Below, one piece after another: positions 44,391 to 56,830 of a DNA stretch of 64,000 bases. Each line of letters starts with the position of its first letter. Positions within the stretch are counted from its first letter, which is position 1. The translations under genes were made by a program, and so were the position numbers. The DNA is from Steromphala cineraria (lineage: Eukaryota; Mollusca; Gastropoda; Trochida; Trochidae). Location: assembly GCA_916613615.1 (NCBI GenBank), contig OU744732.1, positions 35,872,478 through 35,936,477 of the forward strand, read 5' to 3'. The notes under the pieces are model-generated. The model worked only from the letters and a program-made list of their open reading frames with translations, made no database searches and was not told where the DNA came from.

Positions 44391-47200
44391 ATGCTGTTCA
44401 AGAGAGAAGAGGAAATAAGTATTCAGGAGACAGCAATAAAGGCTATCGTCTATTGTCAAACTGTCCTTTCTGTTTCATCGAGTGTGCATTTTTTGCTGTT
44501 TCCTTTGTGTCAAGTCTAATATCTCAATTAAAGGGGCAACAGGTAAAGGGGGGTCATTGTCAGCTCTGGTTGTGGGAATCGTATCCGTTTTCGGCTAAAT
44601 GTCGACATTATCCCAGGGGGAGGAGAGAAAATGAGGCACATCCTTGGTGTGATTATGATCTTAATGTTCATGAATGGAATCGCCCATCATTCAGTGTAGC
44701 AAGAGGCCTATTTCAATGTGATGGTCATGCCTTTCAATATAACAGAGTGATTTTTTGGCTATATTATAATTTTGAATTTTTGCCATTGATTCTACATTTA
44801 AATGATTTTGAGGGTTCAAATAAAGGGATGAGTGTTTTGCCTTACTGTAATTTGGGTTTTTTTCATTTTGAAAAAAAAAAAGATTTTGGAGTAGGAATTA
44901 TAATGAACTTATAATTTCATCCTCATATGAATTAGACCTTTCTAACTTTAAGAATTTCTAGTCGTTTGTAGCTGAATCATATCTTATTTTTGATAATGTT
45001 TTAAATTCCTATGTTAGTTTTGGGAAAAAGGGGAAAAATTCCACAATAGATGAATAATATATATAAAATGATATGTATGAAATGTGAAAAAAGATGATGT
45101 GAAAGTAATTTCATGATCTAACTGAGAAATCTAATATCTTAACAACACGTGAAAGCTCAGCCAACCGAAAAGTTCAAAGAAATTTTCAAATCACTTCAAT
45201 AAAAAATTAATGAAATAACATTTATGAAATACAAACAAAAATATTGAAATAATTCCTTTTATGTCACATGATAATATTGAAAAGACAAAATATTTTCTTC
45301 ACAAAACATGAAAGTGTACTAACTGGGAATGTTCCGGCAAATTTCAAATCTATTCGATGAATTGAAATCAAATAATGCTTGTTTGAAAAAGGAATAAAGT
45401 TAAAATGAATAAGGAAATAATTTCTTTCAATTTAATATTTCTTTCATAACCTGCCAAGACGGCTGTTGTACCCTGGTGAAAGCATGTTTTGAAATTTCAA
45501 AAGATAGGAATTTTTATTATGAAAATGTTTTTGTCCTTTGATGATTTTTTTATTTATATCTTTTTCTTTAACTTGACATAGGATTTGGTCTTTCATGTTT
45601 TGACCCATATCAGAAATTATTTGACAATTTAACAACTACGGTAAATAATTACCAATTTGGAGAATTGTCATGTAAACATCAGGAAATAATTTATCATAAC
45701 CTGGCCATATAGAATATAAAACAAATTTCTGTAACTCAACTCTAGTCAATATGAAATGATTTCTTTTATGCAATTTCAAATATACATATTTGACAATAGA
45801 AGATCTAAACAATAACAGGACCTTTAAGATGTCTTTAAGGCTTTTGTAAATTACTACTGTTCAAAATCAGGTACAAATATTTTTCCATAGTTCCATGTGT
45901 TACAGCTACTGAAAACCATTCTTATTCATGGTAGGGGCAACACTACATTCAACATCAGCCCCAAATGAGGATAAACATCTACATTCAAATCTCTGTACCC
46001 AGTTAGCTTCAAGCCCTAATATATTTGTAGTAAAGGTCAACTCAAAGTTTGATTCTGATTTCGTCTATTCCCTCTCACTGTTTTATTTGTTGTTTTATTA
46101 GATTGACCAGTTCAATTTATGATTAACTTGACCTTTCATAACGTCAACCAAGCTTTGTGCTTTTTCATGGAGTATCATTTAGGATTATTTGATGGTATCT
46201 CGATACTGTTTTTTCTGCCATCTTCTTTCATAGTTTTTGAAGTATTCACATTAATCTGTTGATTTAAGTATTTAATGCTCTTCGTACTTTGATTATTTGC
46301 TGTGATGATATTTGTTTGCAATGATATATTTGATGTTCAGAGAATATTATTTGCTCTCAATCTCTTCCGACTGAAGTAGATCAAGTCATGAAATGTTGAT
46401 CTAACCTCTGTTATGATTCGCAGTTAATGGGGTAGAATGGGAGATGCCTGATTGGAGGCAAGCGAAGTTAGTTGAGCAATCAGCGACACCGTTCTAAAAT
46501 CATCATTTTGGATACTGAATCATTGCAACGATATTGTTGAACCACCCTTTCCATGCGAGAAGCGTTGTTATTTGCTAAAAAAAAAAAAATGAATTTTGAA
46601 GCAATTTTTTTCTGCCAACAGAACCAACAAATTTGGTTCAATAAAAACAGCTATCTGCCTCTGTGGGGAGAAAATGATTTACCTTATGAAATTATAATTA
46701 AAGACATATGATTTATATCTTTTTCTCAACTGAAAGATGATGTAATTTTGCAGGCAATATAAAAAATGATTGTATAATTTATCTCAGATATTAACCGAAT
46801 TAATTAAAAAAATTATGTTTATAATTGACAAATTAGTTAAATTAGACACTTTAATCCAATGTTTATTTTTATCAATTTATAATCTAAATGATTAAATGTG
46901 CATCTAATTATCCCCTTATTTATCTGATTTACAATTTTGGAAAGTATTATAAACTACATTCTTAAGTGATTAAGTTTCACAATCTTTATAAATATTTTGT
47001 TTACTTTATCCAGAAGTTTGTACTAAGGCAAGTGTTATGGGTTATATGAGTTCCTGGCTTAATACGTGAAATGGTAGATGTTATACTCGCGTGCTCCCAA
47101 TATTTGGGGAAATGATGGGAGATTTACCTATATCCTGCACTGAGGAAATTACTTACATCAGTCCCATAGACTTTCTCCCAGTTCCCAGCATTGTTATATA
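44391..47200. other. mostly AT-rich DNA, no supported gene
   Basis: A 190-codon frame (44342-44914) begins at TTG inside the preceding array. Its GC-richer part (44550-44700) shows no domain I recognise. The rest to 47200 is unique AT-rich sequence. Confidence 0.38.
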
Positions 47201-47378
47201 TACAGTAGAACTCTGATATAACAAACTCCAAGGGACCAAAGACTTTAGTTCGCTATATCCGGTGTTCGCTATATGCATATAATTTTGATGATATTATATA
47301 GGGACGGGACTCGAAAATCTGTTCGCTATATCCGACTGTTCGCTATATCCGAGTTCGCTATATCCGTGTTCTACTGTA
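47201..47378 (-). mobile_element. TA-flanked pogo/Tigger-like MITE, short copy
   Basis: TA-CAGTAGAACTCTGATATAA at the left and TATCCGTGTTCTACTG-TA at the right, 174 bp between the TA dinucleotides. It carries four GTTCGCTATATCC-type subterminal repeats. Reverse orientation relative to the copy at 7674, without that copy's nested tail, so it shows the original form. Confidence 0.85.
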
Positions 47379-49560
47379 TATTGCTACTGTAACTTTTCCA
47401 TGTCAACTGTAGAGCCAGAAATTAAAAGAGTTAAGTAATGAAATGCGGGCAAGTTTTTTGCTCAGCTTTAGCTGAAATTAAGCATCTCTCCTTTAGCTCA
47501 ATGCTTATTATCTTATTTCATATCTTTTTTTTAAATTTTAAAAAAGTTTTTTTTCAGGGAACATATGTTGGCAAGTCTAGTTGCCTCTGCTCTTGCTTAA
47601 ATTAAGTATATTTCCACTTTCATCATATTTCAGATAATTTTTATACATTTTCAGACAATTTTTTCCCCCAGGAACCTTATGTGTAGGCTGATTTAATTTT
47701 TCAAATTTTCAAATTCTAATGATACAAAGTTTTTGTCATCGTTCTCATTTAATTACTCCCTGATAAAGGTATAAATGTCAACATTTAGATGTTCAATTCA
47801 AAATTAGCTAAACAAATCCTGTAGCAGGAATCACAACTCATTAATTAATGGAATAATCCAATTTTGCAAAATTCTGATCCCAAAAGGTAAACTTTTAATG
47901 GGTCTTAAAAAGTCTTGATCATGATGATTATTCATGTTATACATACGTCTATTCAGATTGATCTTCAAATTTGAAACATTTTTTAATTTGACATCTATTT
48001 TCCCCTAGTAGGTTATGAGATTTTATTACCAATGGTTGCTCTATGTAAAATATATGTATGTGTATACCTGTATTTGGGCCCTGTATACTTAAAGTTGATT
48101 ATGTTGATATCCTTATTAGGATATTGTTTTATAGACTAAAGCTAGTCTAGTCAAGTGGCAGAATCTATGTATAGAGAATGGTATTTTGACTCTGTATGAA
48201 TAACACATTTCCCCTTTGGAAAATAGCTAGCATTTTGTACTGTGTTTTGGATTCCCACCTAAAGCAAGATGCCAATAGACAATAGAGGTTATACACGTCA
48301 GTCTTCTATAGTTCATTGGTATTATAACAAATATATATATATGTCAGTCTGTCTGTCAAAAATATATCCACTTGGAAATATTCCCTTTGGGGTGTGAAAT
48401 GGAACATTCTAAGTTGGAAATAGACTTATGCATACATGTTATGGGTGTTATCTCCTTTTGTAATGTAATAATGTTAGTTAATGTCAATTTCTTGGATGGA
48501 TTCTCGGCAGCCTTTCCTGCATACGGCTAGTAAAGGGTTAATGATTAATTGTGCAATAAGTGATACTGACTGATATTTCATAAAGCTTTTATTGCTACTT
48601 TCTTTACGAGAGTGATTAAGATTAAGGTTTTGAAAGGAAAACAAACAAATCTTCAAAAACGGATATATAAATCAAGTTGATGTTTTACAAACAAGAAATC
48701 GTATATAATGAAATATAGAGATTAAATTATTTCTTTGATGTGATTGGAGCATGGATTCAAAATAGTAATTGGCCCTAAAGTGACTACAGAAACTTGTGTT
48801 TCTATAATCTCCTTGGTTTCATAGTATATAGGCAGGAAGAAGATTTTATTAGAATTGAACAAAGGCTTGGCAATCACCATACTTGTTTATAGTAGCTAAC
48901 ATCATATAAAATCAATATTTGAGGATTAATGTTCTGGTCATATTTTGTCATTTGCTCTATTAGAAATGACAGCTTCAGTGGAAACATTTTTTTTCAGAAG
49001 ATCAGATAAAAACTGGGCCATCACAGTTTTTATCTATATGCAACATCAGTTACTGATAAGATTGGAGCCTTATGAACAGTCTAGAATCTCATTAATCAAG
49101 TCTAGACTTTAGCAACACAAAAAACTCCTAAAACCAAATAAGTATAAAAATGGATTGCAATTTATTTTAAAATAATATTTCATAGATTAAATCATGGTAA
49201 ATCATACACTTGCATAGTCTTATATTCATCTTTCAATGATAAATTTGTGAGAGCATCTTCAAACTAGGGTAAACTTGCAGTTAGTTTATGTCAATAAACT
49301 AAACTGTCCTATTGGCGATTTCGTCAGATTTATCTTATGTCACAACGACCTTCTACAGTTGACAACTGCTTTCACCAATTCAAACTCCCTGTCCGGAGAA
49401 GAATAGTCCTGATGGATTGAAATTTAACAGGAGATCTTCTTTGCAGGCATCCTTTGTCTTTTGTATAAACTCAAATCAATATTGCCTCTCATCGGCCTCT
49501 TTCAAGACTGTTGCTTATTTAGCCCATGTTGTCTATCAGCTCTTTTGTGTGCACATGCTT
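47379..49560. other. AT-rich DNA with one strong hairpin
   Basis: AGATAAAAACTG (49004-49015) pairs perfectly with CAGTTTTTATCT (49024-49035) around 8 bases. Otherwise nothing recognised. Confidence 0.42.
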
Positions 49561-49900
49561 CCAAGCTTGAGTCAACTTTGACCTCAGCCAATCAGACGGC
49601 TGCATTGATACTCCTCGACCAATCAGCTTAGACTATGCTGATGAGCCAAGGTACAGTGTCAATGGTAAAGCGATACCCAGGTGGTTTACTAGCATACTTT
49701 GATGTAGTCAATCGGACGTGTCTTCAGTTCTCGCTCGACCGAGCCTTGTTACGTCAGTGCTTGTTTATGACACCGAGGGGCTCAACTATCCAGGGGTCAG
49801 TTAGATAGTGACCTGTCGCCGGTCATCTTGGATACTTGTAATCGGTAACACTATCTATGGATAGGATCCGGTGATCCACAAGTTAAGGACCAAGGAAAAG
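49561..49900 (+). promoter_or_regulatory. promoter-like region with two CCAAT boxes
   Basis: A GC-richer stretch directly upstream of the candidate first exon. CCAATCAG occurs at 49588-49595 and 49619-49626, 31 bp (about three helical turns) apart, a typical NF-Y arrangement. A CRE-like TTACGTCAG lies near 49750. No TATA box is clear, and the transcription start cannot be placed. Confidence 0.45.
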
Positions 49901-49901
49901 A

Positions 49902-50010
49902 ATGGAGAGGACAGGTTACTCTGCTGTTGAAAAGTCCATGGGGAGTTCTTTGGCCTTCCGGGACAAGTTCAATGATGCATGTGATAAACAAAACAGGGTG
50001 GCTATCTCAG
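49902..50010 (+). CDS. candidate first coding exon of an unidentified gene
   Basis: The ATG at 49902 has a good start context (A at -3, G at +4) and an in-frame TAA six codons upstream (49884-49886). It opens 36 codons plus one base, MERTGYSAVEKSMGSSLAFR continuing DKFNDACDKQNRVAIS, and ends at a consensus splice donor CAG|GTAAGT (50010/50011). The peptide is hydrophilic and charged, with no signal peptide or membrane segment, as for the N-terminus of a cytoplasmic or nuclear protein. I do not recognise the family. The promoter-like sequence just upstream supports it. No following exon could be identified up to 64000, so the first intron would exceed 13 kb, or the gene continues by small exons that I missed. 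The alternative is a chance frame, less likely given start, donor and promoter together. Confidence 0.5.
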
Positions 50011-51389
50011 GTAAGTTTCTCACCTGTGCTTGAGCCTTTGATGTTAGCTAATCACAGGTGACAGTCCGATGACTGGTGTTTATGCTCGGCTTAGATCACT
50101 GAATGGTTTATGACTGGTTTACTACCTTTGCGCAAAGCAGGACCCTTTGTGAGCTTTTTATGAGTTTTGAAATGTTGAATTTTTTATGAGTTTGACTTTG
50201 GAAAATGATTAAAATGATTTTATGTTTTTTTTAGATTGATTACTCTTTATGTAATGTTTTTTAAGTATGGGAATGAAAATTGTGGATTCAATTTTGACTT
50301 TCATTTTTTTTTCAACTTTTGAATCTTAATTTTTTTAAAGATATTTTCAATATATGTTTTGAATGAAAAACTATCATGCATTTAATAAAAAAATAATATA
50401 GATTCAAACTATGAAGAAATCTTTTAATGAAAATGTTAATTATCTAAATATTTGAATAGGATATCACAATACAAGGAAATATTTTCTATGTGTCCACTGT
50501 TGCATTATAATCTTCAATAGCTACCGGATAATGAAATTCAAATAATAAAATGAGCTCATATAATATAACTGCCAAATTCATTGCTGACTCTCTGCTAGGC
50601 AAGTTTTCTCCGACTTGCAAAATTCTTAATGATCGACTGAGCTATCGGGGATGCAAAACGTGATGCATTGTGTTTTACAAACCTGAATTCACAGTTATGT
50701 GTGCATCGTTGCAGCCTTTTCTGCCTTGCACTGGAAGAGCGTCCAAAAATATCTAGTCTCTTTTTGTTTTTTTATTTATCGCTTTTTTTTAGATTACGTG
50801 TTTAATTCCTTTTAAGTATGCATGTTAAAAACAAGTCACTTTCATGTGAAGTTTTTATTTATGTTTACTAATGACAGGCGTTAAATTCTGCAATCTCATG
50901 TAACAAGATTTTTTATACTCCTTATTTGGTTTGCAAAGTTTCGAGGCTTATATTCAGGATTATGAATCATAATGATTTTTTTTGCTGTGATGTATTTTTA
51001 TTTTTCGATGTTTTAACATAAATTGACAAAAAAATTATGTCTCTAAAAAATTAAAAGGTTCAAAGGTATTTTACAAGATATCCTTTGGTGGAACAAATTA
51101 TTCAGAAATATCACATTATTTGGTTAGATATATGCAATAAATTAATAAATTAGATAGCTTTATGTAATTCTGGATTGTCATTCCATATATGGAATGAATA
51201 TATATAAACAGGCTTTGATTCAAGAATATTGTGCCAGACATTTTAATTCTGATTTCGATCTGAAATATCAAGAATCGATACGTAGAAGCTTGACGGAAGG
51301 TAATAAGCTTTTTCATGTATGTTCTTATGCCGTGAATACTTATGTAATGATTTTTAAATGAGACTGACATTTGTTCAGTGTTAATGCAT
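50011..51389 (+). other. putative first intron, AT-rich
   Basis: Starts with GTAAGT. Two further E-boxes CACCTG (50021) and CAGGTG (50055) lie close to the donor. No exon recognised. Confidence 0.4.
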
Positions 51390-51399
51390 TCAAGACAAT

Positions 51400-51785
51400 T
51401 CCATTCTCAGGTAAATGTCGTAAATATCAAGATATCGTTAATTTGATTATGCAGGTGTGTAAACATTGTTATCAGGCTAACAATACTAAGAAGTCTATTC
51501 CACAGGTAGAGATGATAAATTTTGTTTTATTTAAGTTTCAATTTTAAGATTATTTCTATTTCTTGTGAAAGGTCTTCTTTTCTGGTAAATGTCATAAATT
51601 CAGCCATTTTGATTTTGATTCCTACTAAGAACAAGGTTTACATCAATTGGAAGGTATTTCAGTTCCCAGGTAAATGTCAAAAGAACCTATATCTGTTTCT
51701 TACGGAATCTCAGGTGTGTTCGTTAGTCCCAGGTGAAATACTCATTAGGCTCAGGTAAGGTTGTGGATTGTCTACAGGTAAAAAT
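51400..51785 (+). promoter_or_regulatory. cluster of eight CAGGTR motifs, same orientation
   Basis: CAGGTA at 51408, 51503, 51667, 51752 and 51775, and CAGGTG at 51452, 51711 and 51730. A ninth decayed copy TCTGGTAAATGTC is near 51580. Three share the longer word GGTAAATGTC. They could be remnants of a diverged tandem repeat, an E-box enhancer, or splice-donor-like sites; the sequence alone does not decide. Confidence 0.3.
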
Positions 51786-51961
51786 GTGTCTGGATATTGA
51801 GACATATTTGCAATATAGAATTCAATTTTAATGGCGACAGATTCACACCTGGAAATTGTCTTCACTATCTTTTTTCGTGATTTTGTCTTTGACAGTTGCA
51901 AAATTTATTGTTTTAAATAGTAGCAATTTTGAATATCGGGTGTAATCAATGATAGTTTTGA

Positions 51962-52015
51962 ATGAGGCTCAGTGGATTGTGTATTTGTCCCTCAAAAGGG
52001 AACGGGTTTGATTCC
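51962..52015 (+). mobile_element. tRNA-like SINE head fragment (weak)
   Basis: GAGGCTCAGTGGA resembles an A box, and GGGTTTGATTCCAGA a B box with C to T at one site. They are spaced as in a tRNA head. No body of either SINE family follows; a MITE begins at 52033. Confidence 0.35.
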
Positions 52016-52032
52016 AGATCATATTAAAAGAC

Positions 52033-52398
52033 ATAAAAGGGACAGTAGCACGTTTTAAAAAAAAAATTATATTTATATTTTTGACTGATAATTGTATGTT
52101 AATGCTAAATATGTCATTTTGAAAGTGTCAAAAATCTCATTGCGCAAACCAATAATCATTAATCAATAGTCAGAGAACAAATGATAAAGGTTCACAGAGT
52201 TCATATTGGCCATTTTGTGTGAACACCTTTAATTCATTTTGTTTAAGAAAAGGAATCGAATGGCTGAACTTTACAATATATATTTGATTCATTACTGCTT
52301 CATGTAGTTTAAATAAATTGTCTTTCATTTGGAACCATCTATTCTAATTTTCCCGACATCATCTATATTCCCCCTAAAACGTGCTACTGCCCCTTTAA
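52033..52398 (+). mobile_element. TTAA-flanked MITE, copy 11
   Basis: The left end ATAA-AAGGGACAGTAGCACG is slightly mutated; the right end CGTGCTACTGCCCCT-TTAA is intact. 366 bp, interior diverged but in order. Confidence 0.88.
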
Positions 52399-52847
52399 AA
52401 GATAGGCGATGTTACTTTCTTGGTGCAGTGCTGCGTAAATCAATATCATCTTCATGTCTAGTTTTCACTTAATGAAATTAAAGTATACTTGAGATTGAAG
52501 TATTTTGCACTTTGATGTATTTCAAAATGTCATCCATTATTAATAGGAAAATTTCATTATCAATGACAAATTTTAAAAGTGAACTTTGTTGACATGTGTT
52601 ACAGATTGGGACTGTAATCGCAATGTCCTCGTGTATACATTCTTTTAACCACACTAGCCTGAATTGAAAGATTTGACCAGTTCAACATATCAAAAATGAG
52701 ATTACATATAATGAATGTATGAGGATTTAGTGAATGACATTTTGGACAGGAAGTAGATAGATAATTTATTTAATGATCAGGAAATACAGGTCACATAAAG
52801 CCTGAAGGAGATATGCAGAAATAGATTTAATCAAATATTGGGTCTTT
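52399..52847. other. AT-rich spacer
   Basis: Nothing recognised. Confidence 0.4.
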
Positions 52848-54935
52848 AGGTCAAGGTGATAGTTCAGATCATATCAAGGCAATGCTGATAATATTCATTC
52901 AGGCTTGGTGTCTGAGTTGATAGAGACTAGCTTCCATTGTCTTATATGTGTTTCTGTCTATCAAACTCTGTCTATTTGTCTAACAAGCTTTCTGTCTGTT
53001 AATGTCTATCTGTCTAATACGATCTGTCTAACAAGATCTCTATCTAACAAGCTTTCTGTCTGTCTATCAATTTCTGTCTTCCTGTCTACCTGTTTTACAA
53101 GCTTTCTGTCTGTCTATCAATTTCTGTCTTCCTCTCCAACAAGCTTTCTCTCTGTCTAACAAGATCTCTATCTAACAAGCTTTTTGTCTGTCTATCAATT
53201 TCTGTCTTCCTGTCTAACAAGCTATTCTGTCTGTCTACCAATTTCTGTCTTCATGTCTATCTGTCTAACAATTAAGCTTTCTGTCTGTCTATCAAGTTTT
53301 GTCTTTATGTCTATCTGTCTAACAAGCTTTCTCTCTGTGTTTTAAGATTTCTGTTTGTCTGTATCTGTCTTATGAATTTCTGTCTTCCTGTCTGTCTTTA
53401 TCAAGCTTCCTGTCTTGGGATTTTTTATAAAGTGTTCTTTTTATCCGTTTTCCCCTACATATCAGGGTTTTCTTCTGTCTCCCAGTCGTTTTTCTCTTTT
53501 AGTATATTTCTCTATCTGTTGCACTCTGTTTTTCTGTCCATCTGTCTCTCTCTATATCTTTATGTTAATGCAGTAATTAATAAAATGTTGGGTGTTAGGT
53601 CAAGGTGATTGTTCAGATCATATCAAGGCTATACTGATAATAATCATCCACTACTGGCGTGTGAGTTGATAAAGATTATCTTCCATGGTCTTATCTGTTT
53701 TAAACTCTGTCTGTCTGCGTCTCTGTCTTACAAGCCCTGTCTTTCTGTCTCGTCTTTTAAGCTTGCTCTCTGTCTGTGTCTCTCTGTCTTACAAGCTCTG
53801 TCTTTGAAGCTTTCTCTCTGTCTGTGTCTCTCTGTCTTACAAGCTCTGTCTTTCTGTCTCTGTCTTTTAAGCTTTTTCTCTCTGTCTCTCTGTCTTACAA
53901 TCTCTGTCTTTCTGTCTCTGTCTTTGAAGCTTTCTCTCTCTCTCTCTGTATCTCTGTCTAACAAGCTCTGTCTTTCTGTCTCTGTCACTTAAGCTTTCTC
54001 TCTGTCTGTCTGTCTCTGTCTTACAAGCTCTGTCTATCTGTCTCTGTCTTTGAAGCTTTCTCTCTCTCTGTGTATCTCTGTCTTACAAGCTCTGTCGTTC
54101 TGTCTCTGTCTTTGAAGCTTTCTCTCTCTCTGTGTCTCTCTGTCTTACAAGCTCTGTCTTTCTGTCTCTGTCTTTTAAGCTTTCTCTCTGTCTGTCTGTC
54201 TGTCTCTGTCTTACAAGCTCTGTCTATCTGTCTCTGTCTTTTAAGCTTTCTCTCTCTCTCTCTGTATCTCTGTCTTACAAGCTCTGTCTATCTGTCTCTG
54301 TCTTTTAAGCTTTCTCTCTCTCTCTCTGTATCTCTGTCTTACAAGCTCTGTCTTTCTGTCTCAGTCTTTGAAGCTTTCTCTCTGTCTGTATCTCTGTCTT
54401 ACAAGCTCTGTCTTTCTGTCTCTGTCACTTAAGCTTTCTCTCTGTCTGTCTGTCTGTCTCTGTCTTACAAGCTCTGTCTATCTGTCTCTGTCTTTTAAGC
54501 TTTCTCTCTGTCTGTATCTCTCTGTCTAACAAGCTCTGTCTTTCTGTCTCTGTCTTTTAAGCTTTCTCTGTCTGTATCTCTCTGTCTTACAAGCTCTGTC
54601 TATCTGTCTCTGTCTTTGAAGCTTTCTCTCTCTCTCTCTCTCTGTATCTCTGTCTTACAAGCTCTGTCTTTCTGTCTCTGTCACTTAAGCTTTCTCTCTG
54701 CCTGTCTGTCTCTGTCTTACAAGCTCTGTCTTTCTGTCTCTGTCTTTTAAGCTTTCTCTGTCTGTATCTCTCTGTCTAACAAGATCTGTTTCCTGTCAGT
54801 CTTTGTTAAGCTTTCCTGTCTTGTGTCTCTTTGTTTGAACTGTCTGTCTATCTGTGTTTCTCTCTCTAACAAGATCTGTTTCCTGACGGTCTTTATCAAG
54901 CTTTCCTGTCTTGTGTCTCTGTCTTGAAAATTCAT
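52848..54935. repeat. pyrimidine-rich TCTGTC array with 749-bp duplication
   Basis: Plus strand rich in T and C, built of TCTGTC/TCTCTG words organised into ~58-66-bp units with AAGCTT and TTACAAGCTCTGTC. The unique lead AGGTCAAGGTGAT through CAGATCATATCAAGGC occurs at 52848 and again at 53597, exactly 749 bp apart, so a larger segment was duplicated. The second copy's array is longer and more regular. Ser/Leu-rich plus frames and Arg/Glu-rich minus frames here are by-products. Confidence 0.93.
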
Positions 54936-55624
54936 AATTCATAAATATATCTTGTCATATTTAACAGGTTTTGTACGCTAAATTGTCTACAAATCCATAT
55001 CATGTAAGATAAAAATTATTTCTGAGTCCCAAATCATCTCAACTCTATGATCGTCGAGTTCACAGTTCTTCTCTAGTGACACTGTTGTTTGTATGGTTTA
55101 CCTGACAAATCTGTCAACTATTTTCCTCCTTCTGTGACAAGAATCGATAGAAATGTCACTTTTATCTTGTACCTGGAAAAGTAAGAGTAAGTGAGAGAGG
55201 AGTATTACACAATATTCAGTCCCCTTTTATTTTTAATATAAAAGTATATAGATATTATTAACCCTTAACTGCTGATTTTACTTATGGCTGACCATTTCCA
55301 AGTATCACATTTAGACTCTGAAATGAAATGGTCAATAAATCTAAAATCTGAAAAAATTGAAAAGGAGACATAGTTTTATTCATTTTCAGAGTTGAGCTCT
55401 CAAGTCTTTTTATAGACTTTCTTAGGTTTTTATCTTATCAAGGGTCTGGCTGACAGACTAACCCTTTTTGTATGAATGAAGTACAGAAATCAATTTTATC
55501 CCCCCAAAATATAATAATTTTGACAATTAGCTGAAAAATTCATATTTACCAATTTAAAAAGTTTGACTATTAGATAAAGTCTTTTTGATATATTCTTCCC
55601 CATTTTTATGTCAATATGACTGGA
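54936..55624. other. AT-rich spacer
   Basis: Contains GGTCTGGCTGACAGACTAAC near 55443, related to the end of the nested insertion at 28803-29228. Otherwise nothing. Confidence 0.42.
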
Positions 55625-55940
55625 TTATTGTATCAATTATCCTTGATAAATCCTAATTTGACCTCTGAATAAAACATGGTAACATGTTTTATTACCGTAA
55701 ATTGTCTATTAATTTTACCCTCGATCAAATTTCTAAAAGACTTTTTGAAAATGGTTATGGTTAAACAATTTTTTACTTTCGGTCGCTCATTCCTAATTTG
55801 ACCTTGGAATCAAACATTGTGATATGCTTTCTTATCGTTATTAATTAATTTGACACTAAAATTTTCAAAAGAATTTCCTGAAAATGTCTATGGTTGGACT
55901 ATTTTGTCATGAAGTATTTTTAATTGATGACTGCAGTAGA
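55625..55940. repeat. diverged ~150-bp tandem duplication
   Basis: TCCTAATTTGACCTCTGAAT and TCCTAATTTGACCTTGGAAT start two copies that share AAACATGGTAACATG/AAACATTGTGATATG, TATTAATT and GAAAATGKYTATGGTT. The first includes the hairpin AAAACATG-GTAA-CATGTTTT. Confidence 0.75.
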
Positions 55941-56466
55941 GATAAGTACACTTTGCAATTATTATTATGTGGTTGAATTATTGGAGACGTCAAATTAATA
56001 GAGAAAATATGGTATTTGATAAGAATTCCAAGCTCATTGTTATTAAACTTATTTGGTTTGTATGGATACAGTCAATATCTAATATGTATGGCAATAAACC
56101 TATAGAATTACTGTCAAAAAGGAGTAGATATTGGAATTGATAAGGGTGGGTTTCAATATATATTTGGTGTTAATTCTCTCATTATGAAAAAGAGGATTAG
56201 GAATATTGTTGCATTAGTGTCATGATGGTAAATAATTGATAATTTTTATAGGTTATTTGATGTGAATATAATAATTTTTCCTCATATATTTTGTAATATA
56301 TCTTATCTTTATGATCAGGATGAACTTTATGAATATATGTTTAGAAACTTGGAAAGAGAGGGCACTTATTAAAATGTCTTACGTGAAATTAAAAAGAAAG
56401 TAGTGAAAGGTAATATTGGCCTTTTTGAGCTGGTGCTAGCAACCTAAGTTGAACAAGTGATCTTGC
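55941..56466. other. AT-rich spacer
   Basis: Nothing recognised. Confidence 0.4.
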
Positions 56467-56830
56467 TTAAAGGGGCAGTAGCACATTTTTTTGGAGAATA
56501 TAAGGTGATGTCAGGAAAATGAAAATTATTGGTTCCAATTGAAAGACAATGCCTTTTAACTAAATGGAGCAGTAATAATTCAAATATATAGTGTAAAGTT
56601 TAGCCATGCGATTCCTTTTTCTTACACAAAATGAATTAAAGGTGTTCATACAAAATGGCCGCCAATGGATTTTGGGTGAATCTCCATACTTTGTCCTCTG
56701 ACTATGGATGATTGGTTTGTGTTATGAGATTTTTGACACGATCAATATAATACATTTAGCATAAATGTACAATTATGTGTGAAAAATTTAAAATCTAAAA
56801 TAATCAAAAAACGTGCTACTGCCCCTTTAC
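56467..56830 (-). mobile_element. TTAA-flanked MITE, copy 12 (reverse)
   Basis: Left TTAA-AGGGGCAGTAGCACA, right CGTGCTACTGCCCCT-TTAC (last A mutated), 364 bp. The interior is in reverse orientation (GGTGTTCATACAAAATGGCC near 56641). Confidence 0.92.

Noticed and set aside
44525..44550. MITE start at TTAAAGGGGCAACAGG
   Set aside because: Only ten bases match; the following sequence is not the family interior and no right end is found.
44342..44914. 190-codon frame as a gene
   Set aside because: It starts at TTG inside a tandem array, has no recognisable domain, and its second half is Phe/Leu/Asn-rich as expected of AT-rich noise.
53609..54432. Ser/Leu/Cys-rich frames and Arg/Asp/Glu-rich minus frames
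   Set aside because: By-products of the TCTGTC array.
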